Assembly (NCBI GenBank): GCA_020466095.1
Contig: CM035808.1
Location: forward strand, 49,107,979-49,171,978
Origin: Chlorops oryzae
Lineage: Eukaryota > Arthropoda > Insecta > Diptera > Chloropidae
Reading direction: 5' to 3'
DNA length: 64,000 bases
Part shown: in pieces, positions 32,913 to 43,645 of the stretch
Numbering within the stretch: position 1 is the first letter of the stretch
How the letters are laid out: each line of letters opens with the position of its first letter
Position numbers and translations under genes: made by a program
Notes under the pieces: generated by a model
The model's input: the letters and a program-made list of their open reading frames with translations, nothing else
Told to the model about the DNA's origin: nothing
The model's database searches: none

Positions 32913-34832
32913 CTAGTGGAAAAAGTGGAAAATTTTGTGAAGGATTGGAATTAATATGAAATTGTCATTTTCAAGAGGAATAGAAAAATATTTTAATGTA
33001 ATATCATCATCACAAAAGCAAGTCATATTCTGTTCCAAATCGCTTGCAACACAAATACCTAAGGCATCGAAAGAATTTAAGGGATAGTTAAAAAAGCTTT
33101 GAGTTGATTGGAAAAAGTAACCCCAAACGGCTTTGTTATTGTTTTTCGACCCGATCGCAACTACTTTAAATGGTCCTCTGTCTCTTATGAAACAAAATGA
33201 GTCTTTTTCTTTTCTGAAACTAACATTATATCTTGAGAAACGTTCCTTAATTGACGCATTTTCAATAGAATATAGTTCATGACTTCTTAAAAATATTTGC
33301 TGAAGGATTTGATTTGGTTTACGAACAATTTTTTTTATGTGTTGCATAAAATTTTCAAATTTGTAAGCAGAAAAGTTGTCAAGAGGACCATATAATTTTA
33401 CACATTCTGGTAAGTGTAATAGACCATGTACGTTGAAACTAACTAAGTGCTCGCCAAATATATTTGCGAATGATTTTATAAATTCTTCCAGCAATCCTTG
33501 AGCGAGTTTCATTTCAGTCAAATGAGTTTTTGGGCAAGATAAAAGCCTAATTGCAGTATGTAATAATAAAAAATTTTTATACAAGCTATCATCTATACAA
33601 CCTTTTAGAACATACACACCAGTGTATAATAAGAATTGTCGGAACTCTGTAGCTTTCCAAATATTTACATCAGTCAGCGGACGACAAGACCTTCCAAAGT
33701 CAGATGGAATCAAATTAGAGAGAAAACTAAGATTTCTATTTATTGCAGCAGTGTCACATTTTTTAAGAATCAAAAGAAGCCATTTTTTAGTGACACCAAG
33801 ATCAACCAAATGCATCGCATCGAGAGGAAATTGTGTTACCATTTTTATGGACAAAGTCTCTAAGGAATTAGTTTCGTTTTGGAGTGCAAGTGAATGATGA
33901 CTTGGATCATGTCTTGATTCAAACATTTCATCCGTTCTAGGATCGCAAGCAGATTTCGAAAAACTGACCCTATTTTGCATGTATACCCCTTTCTGTGAAC
34001 ACTTTGGGCAACTGTTTTTACCAGTGTGTGATTGTACACCAGTCACAAAAGAACGTGCCGGTGAGTCGCAAACAAATAGCCGAATTGAAAATTGTTTTAA
34101 CATGCCATCGCCAATCTCTACCCCATTTTGCTGCAGACTTCTAACTTCTTCAACAAATTCTTTTAAAAAATTATTGACATTGTTAGGTTTCCCCGCACCC
34201 GAAAAGCATCCTATAATAAATGGTTTGATGTCAGGAAACCCCACAACTGCGCCTAAAATTGGCCAAAGTACTTGACGTGAACTCTTGAACAACGCAAGTC
34301 CATCTATTCCGATATCTACTTTGATTTCTCCACTATTTTCAAAAATCCCACGATTAAACGAAAAATAACTTTGTATGCCATAATACATAAATTCGCCTGG
34401 TTCCATTTCCCTTACATCAGGTACTTTCAATGAACGTCCACCAAGAAGGGTCCTACCTGTGGAAGGTAGGCCAGAAATACCCACTTTGGCCAAAGTCTTT
34501 AAAAGGTCTGTTACATGAGAATGAGGCACATTATTCCTGATCGCCCAACCTTTTAATTCAACCACTATATCACTACTTTCTCTACTTATCCCTTCATTGT
34601 GTTCTTTTTCTCCTTCATCTTCTTCTTGTTCTTCTTCATCTTCTTTTTGTTCTTCATCATGTCCCATGTCTTCAACATCACTCATCTGACATTCTACATC
34701 GTCCACAGCTTCTAGAATTTCATCTTCTGGCTGTGACGTTGATGCGCTCTCCATCTTCTTCTTCAACAGATATTTGTAGGTATATAGAGTATTTCTCTTC
34801 ATTTCACTTACTGATTTCCTATAAACATACAT
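32913..34832 (-). CDS. tnp2-type transposase, intact frame
   Basis: One frame of up to 639 codons; an internal Met near 34755 (MESASTSQ) is a likely alternative start. After an acidic, low-complexity N-terminus (Glu/Asp-rich, bases ~34600-34700) come LKGWAIRNNVPHSHVTDLL, IDGLALFKSSRQVLWPILG, IGCFSGAGKPNNVNNFL, LFVCDSPARSFV, CPKC (zinc pair), QFPLDAMHLVDLG and VHGLLHLPECVKLYGPL. These blocks and conserved Asp residues are those of the tnp2/CACTA-like transposases seen as single genes in many insects. There are no stops or frameshifts. The stop is TAG at 32913-32915. It is preceded by a pyrimidine run (ttttccactttttccac), so the TAG could also serve as a splice acceptor for the accessory gene just downstream. 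Confidence 0.8.
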   Translation of the reverse strand: MYVYRKSVSEMKRNTLYTYKYLLKKKMESASTSQPEDEILEAVDDVECQMSDVEDMGHDEEQKEDEEEQEEDEGEKEHNEGISRESSDIVVELKGWAIRNNVPHSHVTDLLKTLAKVGISGLPSTGRTLLGGRSLKVPDVREMEPGEFMYYGIQSYFSFNRGIFENSGEIKVDIGIDGLALFKSSRQVLWPILGAVVGFPDIKPFIIGCFSGAGKPNNVNNFLKEFVEEVRSLQQNGVEIGDGMLKQFSIRLFVCDSPARSFVTGVQSHTGKNSCPKCSQKGVYMQNRVSFSKSACDPRTDEMFESRHDPSHHSLALQNETNSLETLSIKMVTQFPLDAMHLVDLGVTKKWLLLILKKCDTAAINRNLSFLSNLIPSDFGRSCRPLTDVNIWKATEFRQFLLYTGVYVLKGCIDDSLYKNFLLLHTAIRLLSCPKTHLTEMKLAQGLLEEFIKSFANIFGEHLVSFNVHGLLHLPECVKLYGPLDNFSAYKFENFMQHIKKIVRKPNQILQQIFLRSHELYSIENASIKERFSRYNVSFRKEKDSFCFIRDRGPFKVVAIGSKNNNKAVWGYFFQSTQSFFNYPLNSFDALGICVASDLEQNMTCFCDDDITLKYFSIPLENDNFILIPILHKIFHFFH

Positions 34833-35168
34833 AATTTACATTTAGAGACACCACTTAATAATATTATAGTTTTACTTACTTTATGAAACTTCCAAAAGTT
34901 TTCTGCAACAATAAATTGGCGGTTTTAATCACTTTTAATTCACGAAATATAATTTTTAAAACAACGCTTCACTTTGCTCGTCTAATTTCTTCTGTATCTA
35001 AGCGTCGGTTTTTTTATTAGATATGTAAATTTGGCAACATAATACCGACATACTCATTATAAACGAATTGAACCGAGTACTCAGTACTCACACAATCTTG
35101 CGCATGTATGAGTGCAGCAAGATTTCTTGTAAATGTGTGAGTGCAATCAGGTATCGTGTCTTGCTGGG

Positions 35169-35604
35169 CCGATTCCACGAACAGTTGAAACTTGCGTGCG
35201 ATTCAGGTTATTCTTTTAGTTACCACGTGCAGCTGAACCTCACGTGCGCCCCGGAAATTATCCAATTAAAAATAGGACCCAACACCCGTTTCCACGCACA
35301 GTTGAAACTTGCGTGTGTTTTCGGGTATTCTTTAGTTACTACGCGCAGTTGACACTCACGTGTGCCCAGAGTCAATTGGGGTCAACCTCAGTTCGCCATA
35401 GGGATTGAATTTCCATAATTAAATCCTACGGCCTAGATTAATGTACCGACACACGAGCCGCTAGACTCTTACACGAGCCCGGTTGCCCCACGGCGATCAA
35501 TACCTTTCTACACGGGCCGACTAGATTCGATTTCAAGAATTTCACGGACAGAGCTCCGCTCTGTTAACCCAACGTTCAGTTTCGCTGACGCATCGAATTT
35601 ATTA
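35169..35604. repeat. Direct repeats with CACG...AGTTGAAACTTGCGTG
   Basis: The motif ccacg.acagttgaaacttg occurs at ~35175 and ~35292 (117 bases apart), each followed by a second arm (acgtgcagctgaacctcacg, acgcgcagttgacactcacg). Further on, acacgagcc/acacgggcc words recur at 35450-35520. It could be the 5' part of an old retroelement. No coding frame. Confidence 0.45.
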
Positions 35605-35612
35605 CGACGAGC

Positions 35613-36280
35613 ATATATTATATTACTATATGTGGCACTCCCAACAACAACCGAATTAGTGATGCTAGAATGATTTGAGTACTTCACTCAATTTTGTAAC
35701 TAAGCATTCTTGCGTTGAAATTTTTTAATGTTTTCTTTTTAGTATACAACCTTTTAGGTTTTTGACGAAAGATTATGCAATACTGTGCCCTTTTCAAGAG
35801 AGGAGTTTAAAGAAGAAGTAGTTTTTGTATTTATTTTAGCATGATTTGTTATAAGTACTTGAGCCATTAGTTTGGTATCGAGCTAGAATTTTTTCTACAT
35901 CACTGAAAAGTTCATATCAGCTGTTCTGTTTTGTAAACAAACATTCGGTCATATTCGAAGCATGAGTGCTCTTCTTTAGCGTTGTTGAAGAACAAAAGGA
36001 AAATTTCACGTAAAGATTTTTGATATTATATAAAAACCATATTTTAGTCGAAAAAAATGAGTTTTAACAAAAAATATTTGACGAACACTTATACATGTAC
36101 ATGAGTTATACCAAACATTTTGGTACATGTTACAAGATTTGAAAAGATTTGTTAGACCGGACCCGGAATTTCTCGGGGGCGTGCTACGTTTTTGATTTTG
36201 CCATAAGAATGCATGCAACGGGGGCCTACTTCAACTCAACAAGCATAGTTGTTGTAGAGTGCCACATATAGTAATATATG
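35613..36280. mobile_element. Non-autonomous element with 8-bp TSD, 668 bp (hAT/P-like)
   Basis: Ends CATATATTA...CTATATGTGGCACTC and complement, ~24 matching bases plus a shared CAACAAC just inside. ACGACGAG repeats at 35605-35612 and 36281-36288. The interior is non-coding. Confidence 0.85.
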
Positions 36281-36288
36281 ACGACGAG

Positions 36289-36674
36289 GCTTTCTTTTCA
36301 CGCAGATAGGTAGCTAGGTTCCGCGTTCAATAATTCTCTGTACCCACTTTTTCTACCGAAAATATTTTTAGTTAATAGTCGCAGTGTTTATTAAGTTTCA
36401 GTTAAGTTAGTGAATTAGGGTAGCTTCGGAATTTATAGTTTTTAGAAATACTTGGTACGTCTTCTTTTGAATCCATCCTGGTCAAAGACCTTAAAGAAGT
36501 CGAGCAGTTTCCGTGTCATTAGCTTAAGCAAAGCAAAATAAATAAATAAGACTTAAGTTGTTATAAACGAAAAAATCTTCTGTGGGTTTCCTTTAAAAAT
36601 AAATTTTTGTACGGAACTATCCTTGGTTACTCGGCTGAGTTAATACCCCGGCTGGAAAAGTCCTTTACAAGGTT
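36289..36674. other. Unassigned sequence
   Basis: Continues the sequence interrupted by the 668-bp element (ggctttcttttcacgcag...). No gene or TIR pair is visible. A retroelement UTR is possible. Confidence 0.3.
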
Positions 36675-37302
36675 TAGGAAAAAATTTTATGAGGCCTGCC
36701 CACTGCCACGCCCACAAATGAAGCTTTTTCGTAAAGTCCGAAGTAAAAGGCGTAGAAGCGTCAAATTCGCAACATAGGTTGACCAAGGCAAATTAAAGGT
36801 GTAGGAACAAAAATGTATGTAGCCCGCCCACTGCCACGCCTACAAATTGGGAATTTTCGAAACTTCCGAAGTAAACGGCGTAGAAGCTTCAAATTCGCAA
36901 CATAGGATGACCAAGGCGAATGAAAGGTGTAGGAACAAAAATTTATGTAGACCGCCCACTGCTACGCCCACAAATGGAGAATTTTCGTAACTTCCGCAGT
37001 AAACGGCGTAGAAGCTTCAAATTCGCGACATAGGATGAACAAGGCGAATGAAAGGTGTAAGGAAATAATTTATGTGGCCCGCCCACTGCCACGCCCACAA
37101 ATGACCATTTTTCGCAACTCCCTAAGTAAAAGGCGTATAAGCTTCAAATTCACAACATAGGTTGACCAAGGCGAATGAAAGGTGTAGGGAAATAATTTAT
37201 GTGGCCCGCCCACAGCCACGCCCACAAATAGAGAAGCAAAACATAGTGCGCTCATAATTTCGGGACGCTGGGTATTGCAAAGTCGGGCTTGACCCTTGTT
37301 TA
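36675..37302 (+). repeat. Mini-me/DINE-1-like repeat, 3' half, with tandem modules
   Basis: Five successive ~110-130-bp units of the form 'cccactgccacgcccacaaa...cgtagaagcttcaaattcgcaacatagg...accaaggcgaatgaaaggtgtagg', ending gacgctgggtattgcaaagtcgggcttgac. It abuts the errantivirus 3' LTR fragment. Confidence 0.75.
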
Positions 37303-37377
37303 GTTTTATTGTAGTACTGCCATACTACACTCAAGCTCCTTAAGCATAATTCACAGACGGACAAATATGTGGGCGGT
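37303..37377 (-). repeat. Errantivirus 3' LTR fragment and adjoining polypurine tract
   Basis: Just after the env stop (37386) the minus strand reads AGAGGGGGAGT followed by AGTTAACGTGACC. A purine-rich tract next to AGTTA is the usual start of errantivirus LTRs. The LTR is cut after ~75 bases by the mini-me repeat. Confidence 0.55.
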
Positions 37378-37385
37378 CACGTTAA

Positions 37386-37883
37386 CTACTCCCCCTCTAA
37401 GTTCGAAACGTCCCGGTTTCGATTGTTTCGGTTTCGGAGGTTCTTAACAATTTCTGTTATATTAACGTTCGCGGGCTTGATTCTGCAAAAAATTATGGAT
37501 GCAATGAATGCAAGGACAATGATTCCGACAACAAGTGCCCACGAGAAATTGCTTTGCCAATTCATATTTTCTCTAAGAGTGTTGATGTGGTTGGTGTTGT
37601 CAATATGAACCTTGTGGAGGTAGGGAAGGGATTCTTCTTTTTTATGATCGGACAATTTTACAGTCATCAATTTCGGCGAGTTAGGATCGGAGAAATTCTG
37701 TCGTTTTTCGATCGAATAGGTGGTTTTGTTAATTGTTATTTGAGTTGAAAAACGAATCAAACGGCTTATCGTGCCGTTCTCGTGCACCGTTGTCGGATAG
37801 ACATCATTCAAGAGAATTACTCCTTCTGAAATTTTTTGTACAAGAGGAATGTGGTAACTTGATCGACTAGAACAGTTAGCCAA
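37386..37883 (-). pseudogene. Errantivirus env, C-terminal (transmembrane) part
   Basis: About 165 residues: a beta-rich ectodomain end, then the hydrophobic anchor WALVVGIIVLAFIASIIFC and a short basic cytoplasmic tail with Asn-Arg repeats, ending at 37386. The layout fits an insect errantivirus/baculovirus-F-type fusion glycoprotein. The rest of env lies beyond a 5.6-kb insertion (see 44144-44863). Confidence 0.8.
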
Positions 37884-38296
37884 GTTGCTGTTTAAAAGTT
37901 GTGAAAGGCAAGTGTCATTTGCTAGTTGGCAGATACGGTTTGTTGTAATTATGTTACAATTACAAATGGGAGAGATTTTATTTCGACATTAAGCTGCTTC
38001 GTCAAATTTTAAATTGATTATGGTGTTATTTCTTACCACTGGAAATATTTTAATATAATTGCATAATTTGATTACTTTGGGAACCTTAACAATATTGTTA
38101 GTGTGAGGGACAACAAAAAGGAGACGTACCTGTGATTGCTGGTCGCCGAAGAGTGATCGCTGAGATATGTTGGTTTTTTTTTTGTTCCTCTTCTTGTTTT
38201 TTGATTTTCGTTTATTACGCGACGTGGGTGAGGGTTTTCCCGAAATTAAATGGTGGATTACTCACTGGGAGTTAACTAAAAAAAATATATAATATA

Positions 38297-38557
38297 TGTG
38301 GGTTCTTTCGTGTTTTTATTCGATAGCGCCGATTTAAAACAAACTTTACTTCTTTATTATTTTTATAGTTCTCGTTATAATGTATCGTTTCTTAGAATTA
38401 AGATTTTAATAAAGTTTTATACATATATGCGCTTATTAGCGACTTCACAACTTTTCTGTTTCGTTGCTCATTTACGACTGACTCCTAGCCTCTCTTTCCG
38501 TCTAAAAACTGTTCTGTCTCTGTCTTCATGTCAGTCCGTCAGAGTTGCCACCCTACA
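38297..38557 (-). repeat. 3' LTR of the Ty3/gypsy element
   Basis: On the minus strand it runs TGTAGGGTGGCAACTCTGAC to GAACCCACA. It matches 43667-43927 except for two substitutions, near 38382 and 38417. Confidence 0.93.
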
Positions 38558-38570
38558 TTCGGCCATCCTG

Positions 38571-39137
38571 TTATTCGTTCGTCCCGAACGAAGTTTGCCA
38601 GGGTTTCATAAACTCCGCCACGGAAGAGGTACGACAGGGTCCCTCCACCTCGCCAATTTTTTCCACTTCATATCTTCCATGCTTCCTTACGGCAGTTACT
38701 CGATATGGCCCCAAATATTTTGGCCGCAATTTCATTCCCACACCAAATTGTGTTCTTTTGATTGCCACCAAGTCATTTTCTTTGTAGCTAATTTCCACTT
38801 TACGCTTTGAATTAAAAGACCTCCGATTTTCTTGCTGTATTTCTCGAATATTACCCATGGCCAGTTCTCGCAGGGCGTCTCGACTTTCATTCAATTCTTC
38901 CAAGGTTGACTCCTCCATAAGTTCCTTCATCTCTCGGTCTTCGGGAATTCTCATCTCCAGTCCCGTCAATATGGCGAAAGGGGCAACCTTGGTAGATCTA
39001 GGCGGAGTGCGATTAAGGATTTGTTGCACCCTTTCAATGTGTTTGTACCATGACTTCAGGTTTTCTTGGCACATCTTTGCCAGCATGGAAATAACAGTCT
39101 TATGTGTTCGCTCTACTTGTCCATTACCACGCGGCAC
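38571..39137 (-). pseudogene. Ty3/gypsy integrase C-terminal part, separate frame
   Basis: Continues the integrase after a frameshift at ~39138-39170: GNGQVERTHKTV with the catalytic Glu, then WYKHIERVQQILNRTP and a basic C-terminal region ending near the 3' LTR. It may be one mutation, a sequencing error, or a frameshift that is part of expression. The position inside integrase argues for damage. Confidence 0.85.
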
Positions 39138-39151
39138 TCCAGTAGTGATGA

Positions 39152-42100
39152 CTAAATGCTGGATGTGCTGGTCTTATTGTATTGCTTAAAGGCGTTTCCG
39201 GTGAAGGCAGCTCCTCGATCGCTCACGATTCGTTTCGGGTTTCCAAATAGCACGGACTGCTTACTCAGCTTGTCGATAACCGCCTCGGCACCGGTGTTCT
39301 TGACTGGGTATAGCCACACGAATTTTGAGAACCCATCGATTACCACCAACAAATAGTTATACATCTTATTGGTTGCTTCCATTGGTCCAACGTGGTCGAT
39401 GTGAAAGGTATCTAGTGGTCTGCTCCCCTTGTCAATTGGATTTAAAAACCCCTCCTTTTTGCCAGTTTTCGCCTCAGTGATGATGCACTCAATGCAATTC
39501 TTGACGGCTTTTACGACTTTTTGGGTCATGTTCGGAATGAAGTACCCTTTGTCAAGCATCTCCACAGTCTTCTTCGCTCCAAAATGGCCCTGACGGTGAG
39601 CGGTGCTAATGATTTCTTCTTCCATGGCAGATGGAATCACAACAAGTTCCTTAACGGGATCCTTGTGCAAAACGTCGCCTTTCATAAAAAAGTCTTCGTT
39701 ATGGTCCTGCTTCGAAAGCACCTGTCTTACAGCCCTTATCCACTCATCGGCCAGTTGCGCTTCCCGGAGCCGGTGAAACAACGAGCTTCCCAGCAACAAA
39801 CACGATAATCGGCTTAGAGCGTCCACATGTCTCATTTTAGTGCCCGACCGATGAACAATTTCATAGTCATACTCCTGCAACGCCATGGCCCAACAATAAA
39901 CTTTGGGAGGAACATCCTTCTTTTGCATAGTCATCGCAAAGGCATTGCAGTCGGTGATAATTTTGAATCGGATACCCAACAGGTACACCCGCCATTTCTT
40001 CAGCGCCTCTATGATGGCCAAAATCTCCAATTCGTAGGAGTGATATTTCTCTTGTATCGGTGTTGTTTTCCTGCTCATGTACTGAATCGGGTGGAAATGC
40101 TGGTCGTCCGAGTCCTTTTGAAGCAACATCGCGCCAAATCCGAACATGCTGGCATCAGAATGCACCTCGGTTTCAGCCGCAGGGTTAAACAGCTTCAGCA
40201 CCGGAGCGGTTGTCAGTAAATTCTTCAGTAACTGGAACGCGCACAAGTGTTCCTCGCCAATCTTGAAACTCACATCCTTCCGCAATAAATCAGTCAATGG
40301 TTTAGCGACCATTGCATAATTAGGCACGAATCTGCGAAAATAAGACGTTAGTCCCAAAAAGCGCTGCAGCGTCTTCCTGTCCGTTGGAACAGTAAAATTC
40401 CGTACAGCGTTCGTCTTCTCATTTGACGGTTTGATCGTTCCACCCTCGATTATATACCCCAAGAAGTCCACTCTTCTCTTTAGGAATTGGCACTTTTTCC
40501 ACTTAATACGGAGACCGTTTTCAGCAGCAACTTGCACCACTTGCTTCAACCGTTGCAGTCCTTCTTCTTCATCTTTAGCCGGTATAATAAGGTCATCCAT
40601 ATAAGTGATCAACACGCCTGCGTTTACCAGTTCTCTGAGCACAGTAGCTATGTACCTCGAGAAAACTGCCGGGGAATTCGTAATACCAAAAGGCACAAAT
40701 CGAAACTCATATTGCCCCTTGTGCGTGACGAACGAAGTATATTTTTGCGATTCCCTCGCAACCGGTACATGGAAAAATCCATTTGTTAAGTCCAGCGTGG
40801 AAAAAACCTTAGCACCTTGTAGTCTGTCGATCACGTCATCGATGTTGTTCATTGGAAAGTTATCCCGGCATATCTTTTCGTTGAGCCTTCTATAATCACA
40901 ACATAGACGTTTGGTGCCGTCCTTTTTCGACACCAATACAATTGGTGAGGCGTAGTCGGAATTGCTGGGTTTGATTATTCCTTCGCGCAGCCACTCCTCG
41001 ATTTGATGTTCCACCGTAATGCGATCCGTCATTGGCAATCGTCTCGCGGGCTGCTGCACTGGAATTTCGTCTTTTACAATAATCTTCATTTCGATTTGTG
41101 AATTTGGATTTTTACTGGGCTTATAGTATCGAATCAAATCTCTTATGTCCTCCGCCAGGGACCCGTTCAGATGCTCCAATTCCACCGTATCGCATAACTC
41201 TGGTTGCACTGTCATGCAAATATCGCTGAATTCCACATACACCTCGGATACGGGTTCCTTACTTTCACCGATCACTCCGATCCTATAATCCCTTGCGGGA
41301 ACATTGTCCGGCAGTAGAGCCATACTGATGAATGTTGCTTGTTCGTGATGAACCATGATACCCACTTGATGTAAAATACTAGCTCCCAAAATTGCGGCAT
41401 AGGGAATGTCCCGCTCTCCGACGATGTGGAAAGTTGTCTCAATATCCAGACCGTCTACCGTGATTATGGTGCTGAAGCTTCCGAGCGTTTGCACACATGC
41501 TTCACCTATACCGTACAAGGTTTGCTTTTCTTCTTTCTTCTCGACTACACTGATGTTGAGCAAAGTGTCTTGGCGTATCAGGCATAAACTGCACCCAGTG
41601 TCGATCAGTGCGAGGATATTTCCTTCTTGGCATCGAAATTTTTTAAATATCAGCGCCGAATTATTCGACAACATGTTGGCTGTATGATTCTCGGAGTTTG
41701 ATTGAGCTTTCCCTTGATGCGAGCAATCCCTAGCTACGCGACCACTTTTGTTACATTTGAAACATTTAAAAGCCGTTGCACTGCAATCTCTTGCAATATG
41801 GTCCACGTTACCGCATTTGTAGCAGCGTCGGATCTTCCTATTGACGTCCTCATCTTTCTTTCCTGCTGAAGAGTGTTCGCTGTTTCTTTGGCTTCGCGGT
41901 GGTAGCGGCCCTCGAACTCTTTCATACACCTTGAGTTGTTTTTTGAGCTCGCTGATACTCCGCGCCTGATACAGACACAGCTTGTTCGCTTTAGCATCAG
42001 GAATTCCTTCCACGAAATATTGCAGGATGCTTTCCTCGTCAATTTTGATGGGTTTACCGATCTCTTGCAATACGTAGAGATACTCCAACAAGGTTTCATC

Positions 42101-42685
42101 GTTCCTTTTATGTCTTTGTTTTAATCTACGATGCACATCGGCTGACGCATAATGCGTGCCAAACTCCCTCCTTAACGCCTCCTTTAACGACGGCCAGCCA
42201 TAAATGCTAGTTTGACTCTTAACGAACGACCTGGCTGCGCCCCGCAACAGCTGTTTTCCGTATATGAATTTTTGTAACGCCGACCATCCGACTATATCCG
42301 CACTATTTTCGAATTCAACAAGCCAACTCTCTATATCAACCGTCTCGGTTCCACTGAATGGCGATACAAGGTCTCCAACGTCACTTAATAGGAATCGACT
42401 ATGGAGCGCGTTATTCCCGGCTTGATCTGGTACATCGACGTAATTAGATGCAACTGAACTGGCATCATCTTTGGTCACCAGGCCATGGTGCTGCATCAGC
42501 CGTTGTTGCAGCTGAGCTTTACGTCCGTCCTGTTGTAAACCTTTATCTTGCGCCGCAATTTTAAGTCCCTCCACGTCCAGTTCGAGAATAGTCTCAAGGT
42601 CCATTTTCTTCTTCAAATTTCCTACTGAGCAACTTGTATTAATACAAATATTTACAGTTACAGTATTATTATAACAAAAATTCAA
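39152..42685 (-). CDS. Ty3/gypsy gag-pol polyprotein
   Basis: Frame of 1177 codons; the likelier start is the Met at ~42604 (MDLETILELDVEGLK), since the first codons match no family. In order: SAP-like N-terminal helices (LKIAAQDKGLQQDGRK); gag; two zinc knuckles (CYKCGNVDHIARDC, CFKCNKSGRVARDC); aspartic protease ALIDTGCS; RT with LDLTNGFFHVPV and YMDDLII; RNase H with HSDASMFGFGAML; integrase with the HHCC region (HRQGHFG, CIECII), HIDHVGP and VSDRGAAFTGN. It makes and inserts the element's DNA copy. Gag and pol are fused in one frame. The frame ends early at 39152 in integrase. Otherwise intact. Confidence 0.92.
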   Translation of the reverse strand: MNFCYNNTVTVNICINTSCSVGNLKKKMDLETILELDVEGLKIAAQDKGLQQDGRKAQLQQRLMQHHGLVTKDDASSVASNYVDVPDQAGNNALHSRFLLSDVGDLVSPFSGTETVDIESWLVEFENSADIVGWSALQKFIYGKQLLRGAARSFVKSQTSIYGWPSLKEALRREFGTHYASADVHRRLKQRHKRNDETLLEYLYVLQEIGKPIKIDEESILQYFVEGIPDAKANKLCLYQARSISELKKQLKVYERVRGPLPPRSQRNSEHSSAGKKDEDVNRKIRRCYKCGNVDHIARDCSATAFKCFKCNKSGRVARDCSHQGKAQSNSENHTANMLSNNSALIFKKFRCQEGNILALIDTGCSLCLIRQDTLLNISVVEKKEEKQTLYGIGEACVQTLGSFSTIITVDGLDIETTFHIVGERDIPYAAILGASILHQVGIMVHHEQATFISMALLPDNVPARDYRIGVIGESKEPVSEVYVEFSDICMTVQPELCDTVELEHLNGSLAEDIRDLIRYYKPSKNPNSQIEMKIIVKDEIPVQQPARRLPMTDRITVEHQIEEWLREGIIKPSNSDYASPIVLVSKKDGTKRLCCDYRRLNEKICRDNFPMNNIDDVIDRLQGAKVFSTLDLTNGFFHVPVARESQKYTSFVTHKGQYEFRFVPFGITNSPAVFSRYIATVLRELVNAGVLITYMDDLIIPAKDEEEGLQRLKQVVQVAAENGLRIKWKKCQFLKRRVDFLGYIIEGGTIKPSNEKTNAVRNFTVPTDRKTLQRFLGLTSYFRRFVPNYAMVAKPLTDLLRKDVSFKIGEEHLCAFQLLKNLLTTAPVLKLFNPAAETEVHSDASMFGFGAMLLQKDSDDQHFHPIQYMSRKTTPIQEKYHSYELEILAIIEALKKWRVYLLGIRFKIITDCNAFAMTMQKKDVPPKVYCWAMALQEYDYEIVHRSGTKMRHVDALSRLSCLLLGSSLFHRLREAQLADEWIRAVRQVLSKQDHNEDFFMKGDVLHKDPVKELVVIPSAMEEEIISTAHRQGHFGAKKTVEMLDKGYFIPNMTQKVVKAVKNCIECIITEAKTGKKEGFLNPIDKGSRPLDTFHIDHVGPMEATNKMYNYLLVVIDGFSKFVWLYPVKNTGAEAVIDKLSKQSVLFGNPKRIVSDRGAAFTGNAFKQYNKTSTSSI

Positions 42686-42930
42686 AAAATCAGCTGTCCA
42701 CTTATTGTACAGTTTGTTTTGCTTTTGTCCAATCTTACAAATTTAGCTTTTTATTTCCCTTCAACTTTAATTAAATATTTTTGTCAGCTTCGAATCGAAA
42801 TATAAGAATTTTCAACATTTGACAACTTCAAGCTTAAAAATAGCTCTTTCAACTTATTCTCGAATTTTACCAACTTTCAGTTAAAACTTCAAATTTTCCA
42901 CTTTACTTTTAACTTATCGACTTAGAAATT

Positions 42931-43055
42931 CCAACTTCCAATTTAATTTTTCAACTTAAAATCAACTTCTCGTTAATATTCAACTTTAATTCAACTTCCA
43001 ATTAAATTTTTCAACTTAGAATCAACTTCTCGTTAATATTCAATTTTAATTCAAC
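42931..43055. repeat. 60-bp tandem repeat in the Ty3/gypsy leader
   Basis: Two units (42931-42990, 42991-43050) with the core tttttcaacttagaatcaac, few mismatches, within a longer AACTT-rich leader. Non-coding. Confidence 0.8.
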
Positions 43056-43645
43056 TTCAAATCAACTTTAACATTACTTCAGCCTAAAATTCTGCTACAA
43101 AATTTCGGCTTTTGGGCAACTTTTAGTTATAACATAGCCCTTTCAGCTTGTTTATTTTCGACAACTTTTGGCTAAAATTAGCTTTTACAACATATTTTCA
43201 AATTCGCGTTAAAGAATATAATTAGGATTTACAGCTTTCTACTCAATTTCAACAGATGTCGTCGCTACTTGCATTTCACCATACTCACGTCGTATCAACT
43301 GAACCACTCTCACCACAGTTGTGTTGAAATTGCCTTTTGTTTTTCCTGCTTTCACGATAACTCTGCTGGCTTCGCTGCCTTTGCCTTTACGTGAAACGAC
43401 TTCAGCTTTTTTCTCGATCTGGCTGCTTCCACAAGAGAATTCTGCCGGCTTCGCTGCCGATGACTTCCTATGAAATGACTTCAGTTAACGGAAACTTGCC
43501 TTTCCAATTCCGCCAGCCTTGTTGCGCTCAAATTAGGGTCTGAATTTTTGGACTGTACGGACGATACTCTTTATTCCGCGACGTCACGTTTCGTCTAGGG
43601 CTTCTTTTTATTTCCAACAACCCATTCGCCAACCGAATGACGCCA

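Larger units (their letters stand above)
30871..35168 (-). mobile_element. tnp2-type (EnSpm/CACTA-like) DNA transposon, two genes, 4.3 kb
   Basis: Ends CCCAGCAAG at 30871 and its complement ending at 35168, then partly matching inner blocks. The flanking sequence reads ...aataccc | element | ccgattcc... The same host motif occurs uninterrupted at 35270-35300 (caacacccgtttccacg), giving a 2-bp CC target duplication. The left subterminal region repeats GTATTAA words. It carries a transposase gene and a five-exon accessory gene, both on the minus strand and both apparently intact. The superfamily name is inferred from the transposase. Confidence 0.72.

Noticed and set aside
33622..34275. Several + strand frames within the tnp2-type transposase
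   Set aside because: Antisense shadows of the intact minus-strand gene.
39156..42124. Numerous + strand frames opposite gag-pol
   Set aside because: Antisense shadows of the Ty3/gypsy polyprotein.
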